Positions 16,790 to 24,805 of a DNA stretch of 58,219 nt are shown here, piece by piece; within the stretch, counting starts at the first letter, position 1, and each line of letters starts with the position of its first letter. The DNA comes from an uncultured Bacteroidaceae bacterium (GTDB lineage Bacteria > Bacteroidota > Bacteroidia > Bacteroidales > Bacteroidaceae), in contig CAJOLR010000004.1 in the NCBI GenBank assembly GCA_905235565.1, positions 1 through 58,219 on the forward strand. Reading direction: 5' to 3'. Position numbers and translations under genes: made by a program. The notes beneath the pieces were generated by a model that had not been told where the DNA came from, ran no database searches, and was given only the letters and a program-made list of their open reading frames with translations.

Positions 16790-17681
16790 GAGAGGGGGTA
16801 AACCCACTGATTGGAAGGGTAAGACCGACGGTCTGCCATGGATGATCCGTTCCCTGGTATTCCTTATGAAGGTCATAGACAGGCGCATCATCTATTGCTT
16901 TATGGCAGTTGTAGTCCCTTTCTATATGCTTTTCAATCACAAAGGCTATCTGGCCATCTACAGGTTTTTCAGAGAGCGTTTCGGTTACGGGCGGTTCAGG
17001 TCATTCCTGAAGGTTTACGCCAATCACTTCCGGTTCGGACAGGTCATAATTGACCGGTATGCGGCTTTCGCAGGCAAGAAGTTCCGGTTTGAACTGGACG
17101 GCAACGAGAGGTTCATGGAGCTGGTTAACGGTGAGACCGGTTTTGTTCAGCTAAGTTCACATGCAGGCAACTACGAGATGGTGGGATACGGTCTGACATC
17201 GGTCTCTAAGAAGATAAACGGTCTGTTCTACGGCGGTGAGACTCAGGTAATGATGGAATTCAGGCGTAAGATACTGTCTGTGCACAACGTGAACCTGATA
17301 GAGGTGAATGAGTCTATGTCGCACATATTCAATATGAATGCGGCTATAGACCGCGGTGAGATTGTTAGCATGACTGGTGACCGTATGTTCGGATCGGCCA
17401 AGTCTATCAGGTGCATGTTCCTGGGCAAGGAGGCACAGTTCCCCATGGGGCCGTTTGCCTTGGCTGTGCAGAAGGAGGTTCCCATGCTGGCGGTGTTCTC
17501 AATGCGTAGTCACGGAGTGTACAAGGTCTATGTGAGGGATATAAGACAGGATGAATCGCTCCCGCTCAGGGCACGTATGGCCGATATGGCCGCAAAATTT
17601 GCCTCCGAGCTGGAGAGAGTGGTCAGAATGTATCCCACACAGTGGTTCAACTACTACGATTTCTGGAAGACCGATGAATGA
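16782..17681 (+). CDS. LpxL/HtrB-like acyltransferase
   Basis: A 299-residue membrane-associated acyltransferase of the lipid A lauroyltransferase type, which moves an acyl chain from ACP to a lipid acceptor. The probable catalytic motif is HX4E in SSHAGNYEM. A hydrophobic N-terminal helix (IIYCFMAVVVPFYMLF) would anchor it. Start chosen at TTG 16782, overlapping the ACP stop by 8 bases, with GGAGA 6-10 bases upstream; an in-frame GTG at 16761 lies inside the ACP and is less likely. In the operon it could attach the finished polyene to a membrane lipid. Confidence 0.85.
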   Translation: MAKRGGKPTDWKGKTDGLPWMIRSLVFLMKVIDRRIIYCFMAVVVPFYMLFNHKGYLAIYRFFRERFGYGRFRSFLKVYANHFRFGQVIIDRYAAFAGKKFRFELDGNERFMELVNGETGFVQLSSHAGNYEMVGYGLTSVSKKINGLFYGGETQVMMEFRRKILSVHNVNLIEVNESMSHIFNMNAAIDRGEIVSMTGDRMFGSAKSIRCMFLGKEAQFPMGPFALAVQKEVPMLAVFSMRSHGVYKVYVRDIRQDESLPLRARMADMAAKFASELERVVRMYPTQWFNYYDFWKTDE

Positions 17682-18096
17682 GTTTGAAAAGGTAGATATT
17701 CACACATTGCTGCCGCAGCAGGAGCCGTTCGTGATGATTGACCGTCTGCTCCATTATGACCCGGTCCGGACAGTCACGAGTCTTGAGGTCAGGGCAGACA
17801 ATATCTTTGTTGACAATGGTCATCTGTCAGTGGCCGGAATCAACGAGAACATAGCCCAGACCTGCGCAGCCAGGATGGGATACATCAGCCGCTTATCGGG
17901 CGAGAGGGTAAAGATTGGTGTGATAGGTGCCATAACCGGATTCAGCGTGAACCGTACTCCGCTGACAGGTGAGGTACTGACAACTGCAATAGATGTAGTG
18001 CAGGAGGTTTACCAGGTGACGCTGGTACATGCCACCGTTATGGTCGGGACAGAGATTATCGCTGAGACTGACCTTAAGATTGCGCTACAGGATTGA
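17674..18096 (+). CDS. Hotdog-fold 3-hydroxyacyl-ACP dehydratase-like protein 1
   Basis: A 140-residue hotdog-fold protein of the FabZ/FabA-like group found in aryl-polyene loci. It begins with the LLPQQEPFVMIDRL strand typical of FabZ-type enzymes, and the central helix NGHLSVAGINENIAQT carries a histidine and a glutamate in the positions used for dehydration. It would remove water from 3-hydroxyacyl-ACP to make each double bond. The ATG at 17674 overlaps the acyltransferase stop by 8 bases; the frame is open further upstream but only inside that gene. Confidence 0.85.
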   Translation: MNEFEKVDIHTLLPQQEPFVMIDRLLHYDPVRTVTSLEVRADNIFVDNGHLSVAGINENIAQTCAARMGYISRLSGERVKIGVIGAITGFSVNRTPLTGEVLTTAIDVVQEVYQVTLVHATVMVGTEIIAETDLKIALQD

Positions 18097-18530
18097 TGCT
18101 TAAATATATTGACATGAAAGAACTTAAGGCTACCATACCACTGCGGGTCCGCTTCAGCGAGGTGGACTCCATGAACATAGTATGGCACGGATCATACGTG
18201 ATGTATTTTGAGGATGCCCGCGAGGCGTTCGGTCAGAAGTATGGAATAGCCTATCTTGATATATTCGGTCAAGGTTATTATGCTCCGCTGGTGGACCTGT
18301 CATTCAAGTACAAGAGTCCTATTACATATGGGATGAAGCCGGAGATAACCATAACCTTCAGGCCGGTGGATGCCGCCAAGATTGTGTTCGATTATGAGAT
18401 AACCAATCCGGACAACGGTGAGGTGCTGGCCACAGGCCATTCCGTGCAGGTTTTCATGGACCTGAACTATCAGTTGGTATGGGGCAATCCCGATTTCTAT
18501 GAGGAGTGGAAAAGAAAATGGCTCGATTGA
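18096..18530 (+). CDS. Hotdog acyl thioesterase (4-hydroxybenzoyl-CoA thioesterase type)
   Basis: A 144-residue thioesterase of the 4HBT/YbgC family. The segment RFSEVDSMNIVWHGSYVMYFEDARE holds the family Asp and His and the start of the central helix; it is the best recognised part. It may edit or release ACP-bound intermediates. The ATG at 18096 overlaps the preceding TGA by one base; a second in-frame ATG at 18114 is possible. It overlaps the next gene by 13 bases. Confidence 0.85.
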   Translation: MLKYIDMKELKATIPLRVRFSEVDSMNIVWHGSYVMYFEDAREAFGQKYGIAYLDIFGQGYYAPLVDLSFKYKSPITYGMKPEITITFRPVDAAKIVFDYEITNPDNGEVLATGHSVQVFMDLNYQLVWGNPDFYEEWKRKWLD

Positions 18531-19660
18531 TAAGATACATAGCAGATAACGTGGTGTCCCCGTTGGGAACTGATTCACGTTCCAACTATGACAGTGTAAG
18601 GGCCGGCAGGTCAGGACTGGCACGTTATGAGTCTATGGGCAATATAAATACCCCGTTTGTGCTGTCACGTATAGAGCGTGACGTTATTGACGGATTGTGC
18701 AAGGAGTTGGGCATTCGGGGCAATTATACCTTCTTTGAGAAGCTGCTGCTCTGTTCGTCAGTTCAGGCAGTAAGGAGTTCCGGCATAGACGCCTCGTCGG
18801 AGAGAGTCCTGTTTATCATCTCCACCACCAAGGGTAATGTATCACTTTTGGGGCAGCCTCAGGACGGAGTGGAGCAGGAGCGTGTGTTGCTGGGCAAGGC
18901 CGCACGTCAGATATCCCGGTTCTTTGGCAATCCCGGCAAACCGATTGTGGTATGCAACGCCTGCATATCGGGCGTATGCGCACAGATAGAGGCCATGCGT
19001 GCCCTGCGCAGCGGACGTTACGACTATGCCGTTGTGATAGGGGCCGATGAGCAGTCACCGTTCATCATATCGGGATTCCTGTCGTTCAAGGCCATTTCCG
19101 GTGAGCCTTGCCGTCCGTTCGACAAGGACCGCAAGGGCCTGAATCTGGGCGAGTGTGCCGCCACGGTGGTGCTTGAGGCATCGGATGATAAAAAATACGG
19201 CTGGGAACTGGTATGCGGCGCCATACGCAATGACGCCAACCATATATCCGGTCCGTCCCGTACGGGTGAGGGCAGTTACCTTTGTCTTATGGAGGTGCTT
19301 AAGGAGTGCAACCGCAGTGAGTTGGCTTTTGTAAACGTACACGGAACCGCAACCGCTTATAATGACGAGATGGAGTCAATAGCCCTGTTCCGCGCCGGAC
19401 TGGCAGATGTACCGGTAACGGGTCTTAAGGGCTATTACGGACATACTATGGGTGCGGCCGGTATAATGGAGAGCATACTTTCCATGTATGCGGTACGTGA
19501 CAATACGGTGCTTGCCACACGAGGCTACAGCGAGCAGGGAACCACTTACCCGGTAAGCGTGAGCGGTGAGACAAGAGAGTGCAATGGCAGCGAGTTCATT
19601 AAACTGCTGTCGGGATTCGGCGGAAGCAATGCCGCCCTGTTATACAGATTCGTGGAGTAG
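18518..19660 (+). CDS. Beta-ketoacyl synthase, divergent but with full catalytic triad
   Basis: A 380-residue ketosynthase, less like FabF than the other two. The catalytic residues are still readable: Cys149 in CNACISG, His275 in VNVHGTATAYND and His309 in GYYGHTMGAAG. KGLNLGECAATVVLE and the C-terminal LLSGFGGSNAAL match the family. ATG 18518 chosen; an in-frame GTG at 18506 would add four residues. It is immediately upstream of a half-size ketosynthase-like gene, which may be its non-catalytic partner. Confidence 0.9.
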   Translation: MARLIRYIADNVVSPLGTDSRSNYDSVRAGRSGLARYESMGNINTPFVLSRIERDVIDGLCKELGIRGNYTFFEKLLLCSSVQAVRSSGIDASSERVLFIISTTKGNVSLLGQPQDGVEQERVLLGKAARQISRFFGNPGKPIVVCNACISGVCAQIEAMRALRSGRYDYAVVIGADEQSPFIISGFLSFKAISGEPCRPFDKDRKGLNLGECAATVVLEASDDKKYGWELVCGAIRNDANHISGPSRTGEGSYLCLMEVLKECNRSELAFVNVHGTATAYNDEMESIALFRAGLADVPVTGLKGYYGHTMGAAGIMESILSMYAVRDNTVLATRGYSEQGTTYPVSVSGETRECNGSEFIKLLSGFGGSNAALLYRFVE

Positions 19661-19662
19661 TT

Positions 19663-20253
19663 ATGGAGAGGAGAGGACTTGACTTTGTGGTGCTTAACCA
19701 GGGTAATGCCCAGCTTACGGAGCTGTATCGCACTCATATAGGTGATTGGCCAAAATTCTACAAGATGGATACCCTTAGCAAGGCGGGATTTGTGGCTACT
19801 GAACTGTTGCTCAAAAAGATAGGCGAATGCAGGTGTGGCGGCGAAGAGTTTGTCCGGAGCCGAGCCATAGTGCTGTTCGGCTCAACGGCATCGCTTTGCG
19901 CCGACAGGAATTATCAGGAAACGATACAGGACAAGGATAACTATTATCCAAGTCCGGCACTGTTTGTATATACACTGCCAAACATCGTGACGGGCGAGAT
20001 TGCCATCCGCAACCATTGGCGTGGCGAGACATCATTCTACGTACTGGAGGAGCCCGATGCATCACAGATGGCGTTTCATCTGGCATGCGCATTCCAGGAC
20101 GGCGATACGGAGAGCATACTTGCCGGATGGGTGGACAGCCGTATGAATGATGACTATCAGGTATTCGTGACTCTCATTAACCGTGAAGATGCGACTGACA
20201 CCGAATGGTTGACCGGACAATTGGATTTGATTATTAACAAATTAAACAAATAA
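19663..20253 (+). CDS. Half-size ketosynthase-like protein without catalytic cysteine
   Basis: A 196-residue protein that matches only the N-terminal half of a ketosynthase. MDTLSKAGFVATELLL, AIVLFGSTASLC and SPALFVYTLPNIVTGEIAIRN follow the order of the first thiolase-like subdomain. Where the nucleophile cysteine should be, the sequence reads RGETSFYVLEE, so it cannot condense. It starts 2 bases after the divergent ketosynthase and ends 10 bases before the second ACP, so a structural or chain-length role with a neighbouring enzyme is inferred. No frameshift is seen at its end. Confidence 0.7.
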   Translation: MERRGLDFVVLNQGNAQLTELYRTHIGDWPKFYKMDTLSKAGFVATELLLKKIGECRCGGEEFVRSRAIVLFGSTASLCADRNYQETIQDKDNYYPSPALFVYTLPNIVTGEIAIRNHWRGETSFYVLEEPDASQMAFHLACAFQDGDTESILAGWVDSRMNDDYQVFVTLINREDATDTEWLTGQLDLIINKLNK

Positions 20254-20263
20254 AGATATTATT

Positions 20264-20521
20264 ATGGAAGAGATGATTCTTAAACTGAAGCAGGAGATTA
20301 TCGAGGTTCTGAATCTTGAGGACATCAAACCCGAGGAGATTGACAATGACGCTCCTCTGTTTGGTGAAGGTCTTGGCCTTGATTCAATTGATGCACTGGA
20401 ACTTATCGTGCTCATGGAGAAGAACTACGGCATCAAGCTGCAGGATCCTGCCAAGGGTAAGGAGATATTCAGGTCCATCAATGTGATGGCTGACTATATT
20501 CAGAAAAACCGCACCAGATAA
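20264..20521 (+). CDS. Acyl carrier protein 2
   Basis: An 85-residue carrier protein with phosphopantetheine Ser41 in GLGLDSIDALEL. It is clearly different from the first ACP (DSI instead of DSL and a different helix I), which fits the two-ACP arrangement of aryl-polyene systems, where one ACP loads the starter and the other carries the chain. Its TAA overlaps the ATG of the next ketosynthase by one base. Confidence 0.95.
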   Translation: MEEMILKLKQEIIEVLNLEDIKPEEIDNDAPLFGEGLGLDSIDALELIVLMEKNYGIKLQDPAKGKEIFRSINVMADYIQKNRTR

Positions 20522-21720
20522 TGCAGGAAAAATCAGTGCTGATAACAGGCTGCGGCATAGTGAGTGCCATAGGCCTGGATTGCGGACAGGTATTGGATTC
20601 GCTCCTTAAGGTACGTACCGGAGTGGGGACGCTCAGATACCTCAAGACCGGACATACGGAGTTTCCCGTAGGTGAGGTCAAACTGTCCGATGAGGAGATG
20701 CAGCGTATGATGGGCATTGCTTCCGATACGCCCTCAACCCGTACGGCACTGATGGGGATGATTGCCCTGCATGAGGCTTTGGGGCAGGCCGGACTGAACC
20801 GTGATGACCTCAAGGAGTGCGGTTTTGTGAACGGCACCACAGTGGGTGGTATGGACAAGAGTGAGCAGTATTACCTGGATTTCATTGAGAATGACAGCCG
20901 TAACGCTTACATCAGCACTCATGACTGCGGTTCTTGCTCCGAGATGATAGCCGACCGTTTTGGCCGTTTCAAGATGATTACCACCATATCCACGGCGTGT
21001 TCATCGGCCGCAAACGCAATTGAGATGGCCGCCGATATGATACGACTGGGTGAGGCCGATATAGTTGTGGCAGGAGGATCGGAGTGCATAACCAAGTTCC
21101 ATCTGAACGGTTTCAACTCACTTATGATACTGGACCATAACCAGTGCCGTCCGTTTGATGCCGGCAGGGCCGGACTGAATCTGGGCGAGGGTGCCGCTTT
21201 CGTGGTGCTTGAGGAGGCCGGTCATGCGGCTGCACGCGGTGCCAAGGCTTTGGCGCGTCTCTCTGGTTACGGAAATGCCTGCGACGCCTTCCACCAGACT
21301 GCTTCATCACCTGATGGTGAGGGTGCATATATTGCTATGAGCAAGGCACTTAAAGAGGCTGGGTTAAAGCCATCGGACATTGATTACGTGAATGCTCACG
21401 GTACCGGAACTCCCAATAACGATGAGAGTGAGAGCCAGGCCATGAAACGGCTTTTTGGCCAGTATATGCCGCCGGTGTCATCGACCAAGTCCATGACCGG
21501 ACATACCACCAGCGCATCGGGAGCAATCGAGACGGTTATCTGTATTCTGGCCATAAGGAACGGTTTCATTCCTGTAAACTATGCGTTTGAGCATCCTATG
21601 GAGAACGGAATCGTGCCCAATATGGATCTGAACCGTGGCTGTAAGTTGCGTCACGTGCTCTGCAACTCGTTCGGATTCGGCGGAAACGACTCATCATTGG
21701 TATTGTCAGCAGTGGAATGA
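20521..21720 (+). CDS. Beta-ketoacyl-ACP synthase (FabF-like), catalytic partner of a CLF-like protein
   Basis: A 399-residue condensing enzyme with Cys160 (TISTACSSAAN), His293 (NAHGTGTPNND) and His328 (STKSMTGHT), plus the C-terminal SFGFGGNDSSL. It is followed with a 4-base overlap by a ketosynthase-like protein without catalytic residues, so the two probably form a KS/chain-length-factor heterodimer like the elongating pair described for Xenorhabdus aryl polyenes. That pairing is inference from order and sequence. Confidence 0.93.
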   Translation: MQEKSVLITGCGIVSAIGLDCGQVLDSLLKVRTGVGTLRYLKTGHTEFPVGEVKLSDEEMQRMMGIASDTPSTRTALMGMIALHEALGQAGLNRDDLKECGFVNGTTVGGMDKSEQYYLDFIENDSRNAYISTHDCGSCSEMIADRFGRFKMITTISTACSSAANAIEMAADMIRLGEADIVVAGGSECITKFHLNGFNSLMILDHNQCRPFDAGRAGLNLGEGAAFVVLEEAGHAAARGAKALARLSGYGNACDAFHQTASSPDGEGAYIAMSKALKEAGLKPSDIDYVNAHGTGTPNNDESESQAMKRLFGQYMPPVSSTKSMTGHTTSASGAIETVICILAIRNGFIPVNYAFEHPMENGIVPNMDLNRGCKLRHVLCNSFGFGGNDSSLVLSAVE

Positions 21721-22733
21721 TTATGGAAAACAAGTCTGTTAAAATTCTGTCTGCCAAGCAGATATCAATTCAGAATCCTCTTGCAGAGGAGTGGATGGAC
21801 AATCCCCTGAGTTACACAGAGGATTACGTGCGTGCCGTAGATCCTGACTTCAGGCAGTTCATATCGGCTGGCGATGCCCGCCGTATGGGAAAACTGCTCA
21901 AAAGGGCTCTTGCCACTTCACTCTCCGCATTGCATGAGGGTGGTATTGAGGATCCTGATGCCATCATAACCGGTACGGGATTCGGCAGCATTGAGAATAC
22001 GGAGTTGTTCCTGGATGCACTGGTACGTGAGGGTGAGCAGCTGCTCAAACCCACCCAGTTCATGCAGTCAACTCATAACACAGCATCATCGCTGATTGGA
22101 ATACATACTAAATGCCACGGATACAACTCCACCTACTCACAGAAGGGTTTCTCTTTTGACAGCGCCCTGTATGACGCCTGGATGCAGTTCCGTCTGGGCA
22201 GGATCAGGTCTGCTCTGGTGGGCAGTCATGATGAGATGTCGCCCGTGTTCTCGGGGTTTGTGCGCAAGGCCGGTCATGTAAAGGAGGGTGAGATATGCAG
22301 CGAGGCTGCGGTTTCAGTACTTATGACTGAGTGTGGTGACAACGCTTACTGCACACTGGATGGTGTAAAACTGCTTGATACCCCTTCGGAGGTTACTCTG
22401 AAACAGGTTTTGGCCGATATGACCGCCGGCGGCATCAACGCCGTGATGACGGGTATGAGCGGCAACGCTGAAAACGATTCATGGTACGGATTCCTGAATA
22501 CGATGCTTTCGGGTGTACCGCAGTTAAGATACAAGCCCCTGTTCGGGGTTAACTTCTCGTCATCGGCCATAGGGTTCTACGCAGCGGCATGCTGCCTTAG
22601 GAAAGGTTGTGTCCCTGCGGTGCTTTCGGCATCGGGCAAGGACATAGATTGCCGTAAGGGCATTCTGGTGGTCAATGTGGTTGAGGGACGTCATTATTCA
22701 TTCTCATTGTTGAAGTCAGTATGTGGAAAATAA
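21717..22733 (+). CDS. Chain-length-factor-like ketosynthase homolog, catalytically degenerate
   Basis: A 338-residue ketosynthase relative. QSTHNTASSLIGIHTKCHGYN matches the dimer-interface helix, but the nucleophile region reads NSTYSQKGFSFDSAL with no cysteine, and the second half (KPLFGVNFSSSAIGFYAAA) lacks the histidine found in the GH motif of active enzymes. These losses are the mark of chain-length factors. It starts at ATG 21717 overlapping the previous stop (ATGA); ATG 21723 is an alternative. It likely controls polyene length with the ketosynthase upstream. Confidence 0.8.
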   Translation: MIMENKSVKILSAKQISIQNPLAEEWMDNPLSYTEDYVRAVDPDFRQFISAGDARRMGKLLKRALATSLSALHEGGIEDPDAIITGTGFGSIENTELFLDALVREGEQLLKPTQFMQSTHNTASSLIGIHTKCHGYNSTYSQKGFSFDSALYDAWMQFRLGRIRSALVGSHDEMSPVFSGFVRKAGHVKEGEICSEAAVSVLMTECGDNAYCTLDGVKLLDTPSEVTLKQVLADMTAGGINAVMTGMSGNAENDSWYGFLNTMLSGVPQLRYKPLFGVNFSSSAIGFYAAACCLRKGCVPAVLSASGKDIDCRKGILVVNVVEGRHYSFSLLKSVCGK

Positions 22734-23077
22734 TACCATACTCATTGCTGCAGAGCCTGCTTCTGGCTGCAGGTCAGCTTATGATGAAGCTGGCCCTGAA
22801 CCATATGAGCCCTTATCAGGGGTTCTGGCGCTTTATCAGGCATGAACTGACCAACAACTGGTGGTGGCTGGGTTGCGGCATATCGATGGGAGGTGCAACA
22901 GTGCTGTGGTTCTATATAATGAAGAATTTCCCGCTCAGCGTGGCTTATCCGCTCAGTTGCCTGAGTTTCGTATTCGGAATGCTGGGAGCAATGGCATTCC
23001 TGGGAGAGCAGATTCCTCTGGGCCGATGGATAGGCATCGGCCTCATACTGGTGGGTGCGGCATTCATAAGCAGATGA
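22721..23077 (+). CDS. Small four-helix membrane protein, DMT/SMR-like
   Basis: A 118-residue inner-membrane protein with four hydrophobic segments (about 5-25, 46-66, 71-93, 97-116). The last half (NFPLSVAYPLSCLSFVFGMLGA, GRWIGIGLILVGAAFI) matches the small multidrug resistance/EamA half-transporter pattern. A role in moving a lipid-linked intermediate or a precursor is possible; similar small proteins flip undecaprenyl-linked sugars next to GT2 enzymes, and a GT2 gene lies 1 kb downstream. Overlaps the previous gene by 13 bases. Confidence 0.8.
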   Translation: MWKIIPYSLLQSLLLAAGQLMMKLALNHMSPYQGFWRFIRHELTNNWWWLGCGISMGGATVLWFYIMKNFPLSVAYPLSCLSFVFGMLGAMAFLGEQIPLGRWIGIGLILVGAAFISR

Positions 23078-23078
23078 T

Positions 23079-23696
23079 ATGAGAAAGATATACCTGATAG
23101 TCACTTGTCTGGTCCTGCTGCTTGCAGTGGGAGTGTGGGCTGTACCGTTCAGCGGACAGCAGACTGAGGATGAGATGATTGAGAGTATCGTAAAGGCGTG
23201 CTCCGATATGCGATCAATGAAGTGTGACATAAGCCAGACCAGACGTATTCCGCTAATGGATGAGCCTCAGCAATCTGCAGGGACTATGATATATATCACT
23301 CCTTCCAGGTTTTGTCTGAACTATACCGATCCTTTTGAGTGGAAACTCAAGGTTGACGGAGATATTGTAACGGTAGACTCAGGACAGGAGGCATCGGGCG
23401 ATGCAGGACGTCTGTACAAGGGTATGTCGGGTATGATACTGGGCTGTATGTCGGGTGAAATGCTCAAGGACAAACGCACTTTCAGCGTATCTGTGGCCGA
23501 TGCCGGCACGGAGTGGAAGGCGGTGATGATTCCGCAGCGCCGTGACATGAAGAAGATGTTCAGCCGTATTGAACTGGGATTCGATCCAGATACACGTCTG
23601 CTTAAACGCCTCCTTATGGAGGAGGCCGGAGGAGGCAGCACGGAGATACTTATCAGCAATGTGAATCTGAACGGGGACTATGAGGCTGAATGGTGA
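23079..23696 (+). CDS. LolA-like periplasmic carrier
   Basis: A 205-residue protein with an N-terminal signal peptide or anchor (MRKIYLIVTCLVLLLAVGVWA) followed by a LolA/LolB-type half-barrel. The middle holds the usual SAGTMIYITPSRFCLNYTDP pattern with alternating strands, like the LolA-like proteins encoded in aryl-polyene loci. It should shuttle a hydrophobic molecule, presumably the polyene lipid, from the inner to the outer membrane. Gap of one base from the preceding gene and 17-base overlap with the next. Confidence 0.82.
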   Translation: MRKIYLIVTCLVLLLAVGVWAVPFSGQQTEDEMIESIVKACSDMRSMKCDISQTRRIPLMDEPQQSAGTMIYITPSRFCLNYTDPFEWKLKVDGDIVTVDSGQEASGDAGRLYKGMSGMILGCMSGEMLKDKRTFSVSVADAGTEWKAVMIPQRRDMKKMFSRIELGFDPDTRLLKRLLMEEAGGGSTEILISNVNLNGDYEAEW

Positions 23697-24072
23697 TTTT
23701 TACAGGGTAGAATCCCGTTTGGAGGGCTTGCCTCAGGGACTGTCAGGGTTCAACATCATTCTGAATCCTGACCATCTTATTTATAAGGCACACTTTCCCG
23801 GACAGCCTGTAACTCCCGGCGTCTGCATACTCCAGATTATTCAGGAACTACTTTCAATAGAAGTAGATATTGCATTGTTTATCAATAAGATAAAGAATGC
23901 AAAATTTACAAATATGATATCGCCTGTTTCAGACAGGCGGATATCGGTCCTGTTCAGTTCCATAACCCCTGACGAGGACGGTATCAAGGCTCAGGGAGTG
24001 GTGGCTCGTCCTGATAATGTGGCCGATGTGTTCCTTAAGTTCTCAGTATTTCTTGTAAAGGAACCATTCTGA
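23680..24072 (+). CDS. FabZ-like dehydratase 2 with Glu-to-Gln change
   Basis: A 130-residue hotdog dehydratase-like protein. The catalytic histidine motif HFPGQPVTPGV is perfect, but the residue that is glutamate in FabZ (PGVxxxE) is glutamine here (PGVCILQIIQE). It may act as a dehydratase or isomerase partner of the first hotdog protein, or it may be a binding subunit. It overlaps the LolA-like gene by 17 bases, suggesting tight coupling. Confidence 0.85.
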   Translation: MRLNGDFYRVESRLEGLPQGLSGFNIILNPDHLIYKAHFPGQPVTPGVCILQIIQELLSIEVDIALFINKIKNAKFTNMISPVSDRRISVLFSSITPDEDGIKAQGVVARPDNVADVFLKFSVFLVKEPF

Positions 24073-24073
24073 C

Positions 24074-24805
24074 ATGACACCAGGATACTGCGTCATATTA
24101 CCCACTTACAACAACAGCGGCACACTGGCCGATGTTGTGGAGCGTACACTTAAGGTATGCCCCGATGTTATTGTGGTAAATGACGGCAGTACGGACAATA
24201 CACAGGCCGAGTTGTGCGGTCTGGACGTGACAGTCCTGAATCACGACAGGAACCGTGGCAAAGGTAAGGCCCTTAAGACGGGATTGCTCTATGCCGCCGG
24301 GAACGGGTTTACACATGCCGTGACTATAGATTCTGACGGACAGCACTTTCCCGAGGATATTCCAGCCATGATAGAGGCATCACTGCAGCATCCTGATGAT
24401 ATAATAGTTGGATGCCGTAATCTGACAACCCGGAATATGCCGCGGCAGAATACTTTTGCCAACCGTTTCTCAAACTTCTGGTTCCGTATGCAGACCGCTC
24501 GGAAACTGGAGGACACCCAGTCCGGATTCCGTGTATATCCGCTTGATTCACTTTACGGTATGGGACTGATTACCTCGCGTTATGAGGCCGAGCTGGAACT
24601 GCTGGTTTTTGCTGCATGGCACGGTGTTAATGTTCAGGGCGTGCCGGTACATGTGTGGTATGCACCTGTAGGAGAGAGAGTTTCACACTTCCGCCCGTTC
24701 CGGGATTTCTTCAGGATCAGTGTCCTGAATACGGTATTGTGTTTTGGAGCGCTGCTGGTGGGCCTGCCGCTGGCTCTGTTGCGCAAGATAGGGATACGGC
24801 TATGA
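24074..24805 (+). CDS. GT2 family glycosyltransferase, dolichol-phosphate-mannose synthase-like
   Basis: A 243-residue family 2 glycosyltransferase. VILPTYNNSGTL, VVNDGSTDNT and the metal-binding DSDGQH (about 88-93) give the GT-A core; DTQSGFRVYP matches polyprenyl-phosphate sugar synthases. A hydrophobic C-terminal segment (VLCFGALLVGLPLALL) would hold it at the membrane. It probably adds a sugar to the lipid anchor or to a carrier lipid. One base after the dehydratase; its TGA overlaps the next ATG (ATGA). Confidence 0.88.
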   Translation: MTPGYCVILPTYNNSGTLADVVERTLKVCPDVIVVNDGSTDNTQAELCGLDVTVLNHDRNRGKGKALKTGLLYAAGNGFTHAVTIDSDGQHFPEDIPAMIEASLQHPDDIIVGCRNLTTRNMPRQNTFANRFSNFWFRMQTARKLEDTQSGFRVYPLDSLYGMGLITSRYEAELELLVFAAWHGVNVQGVPVHVWYAPVGERVSHFRPFRDFFRISVLNTVLCFGALLVGLPLALLRKIGIRL

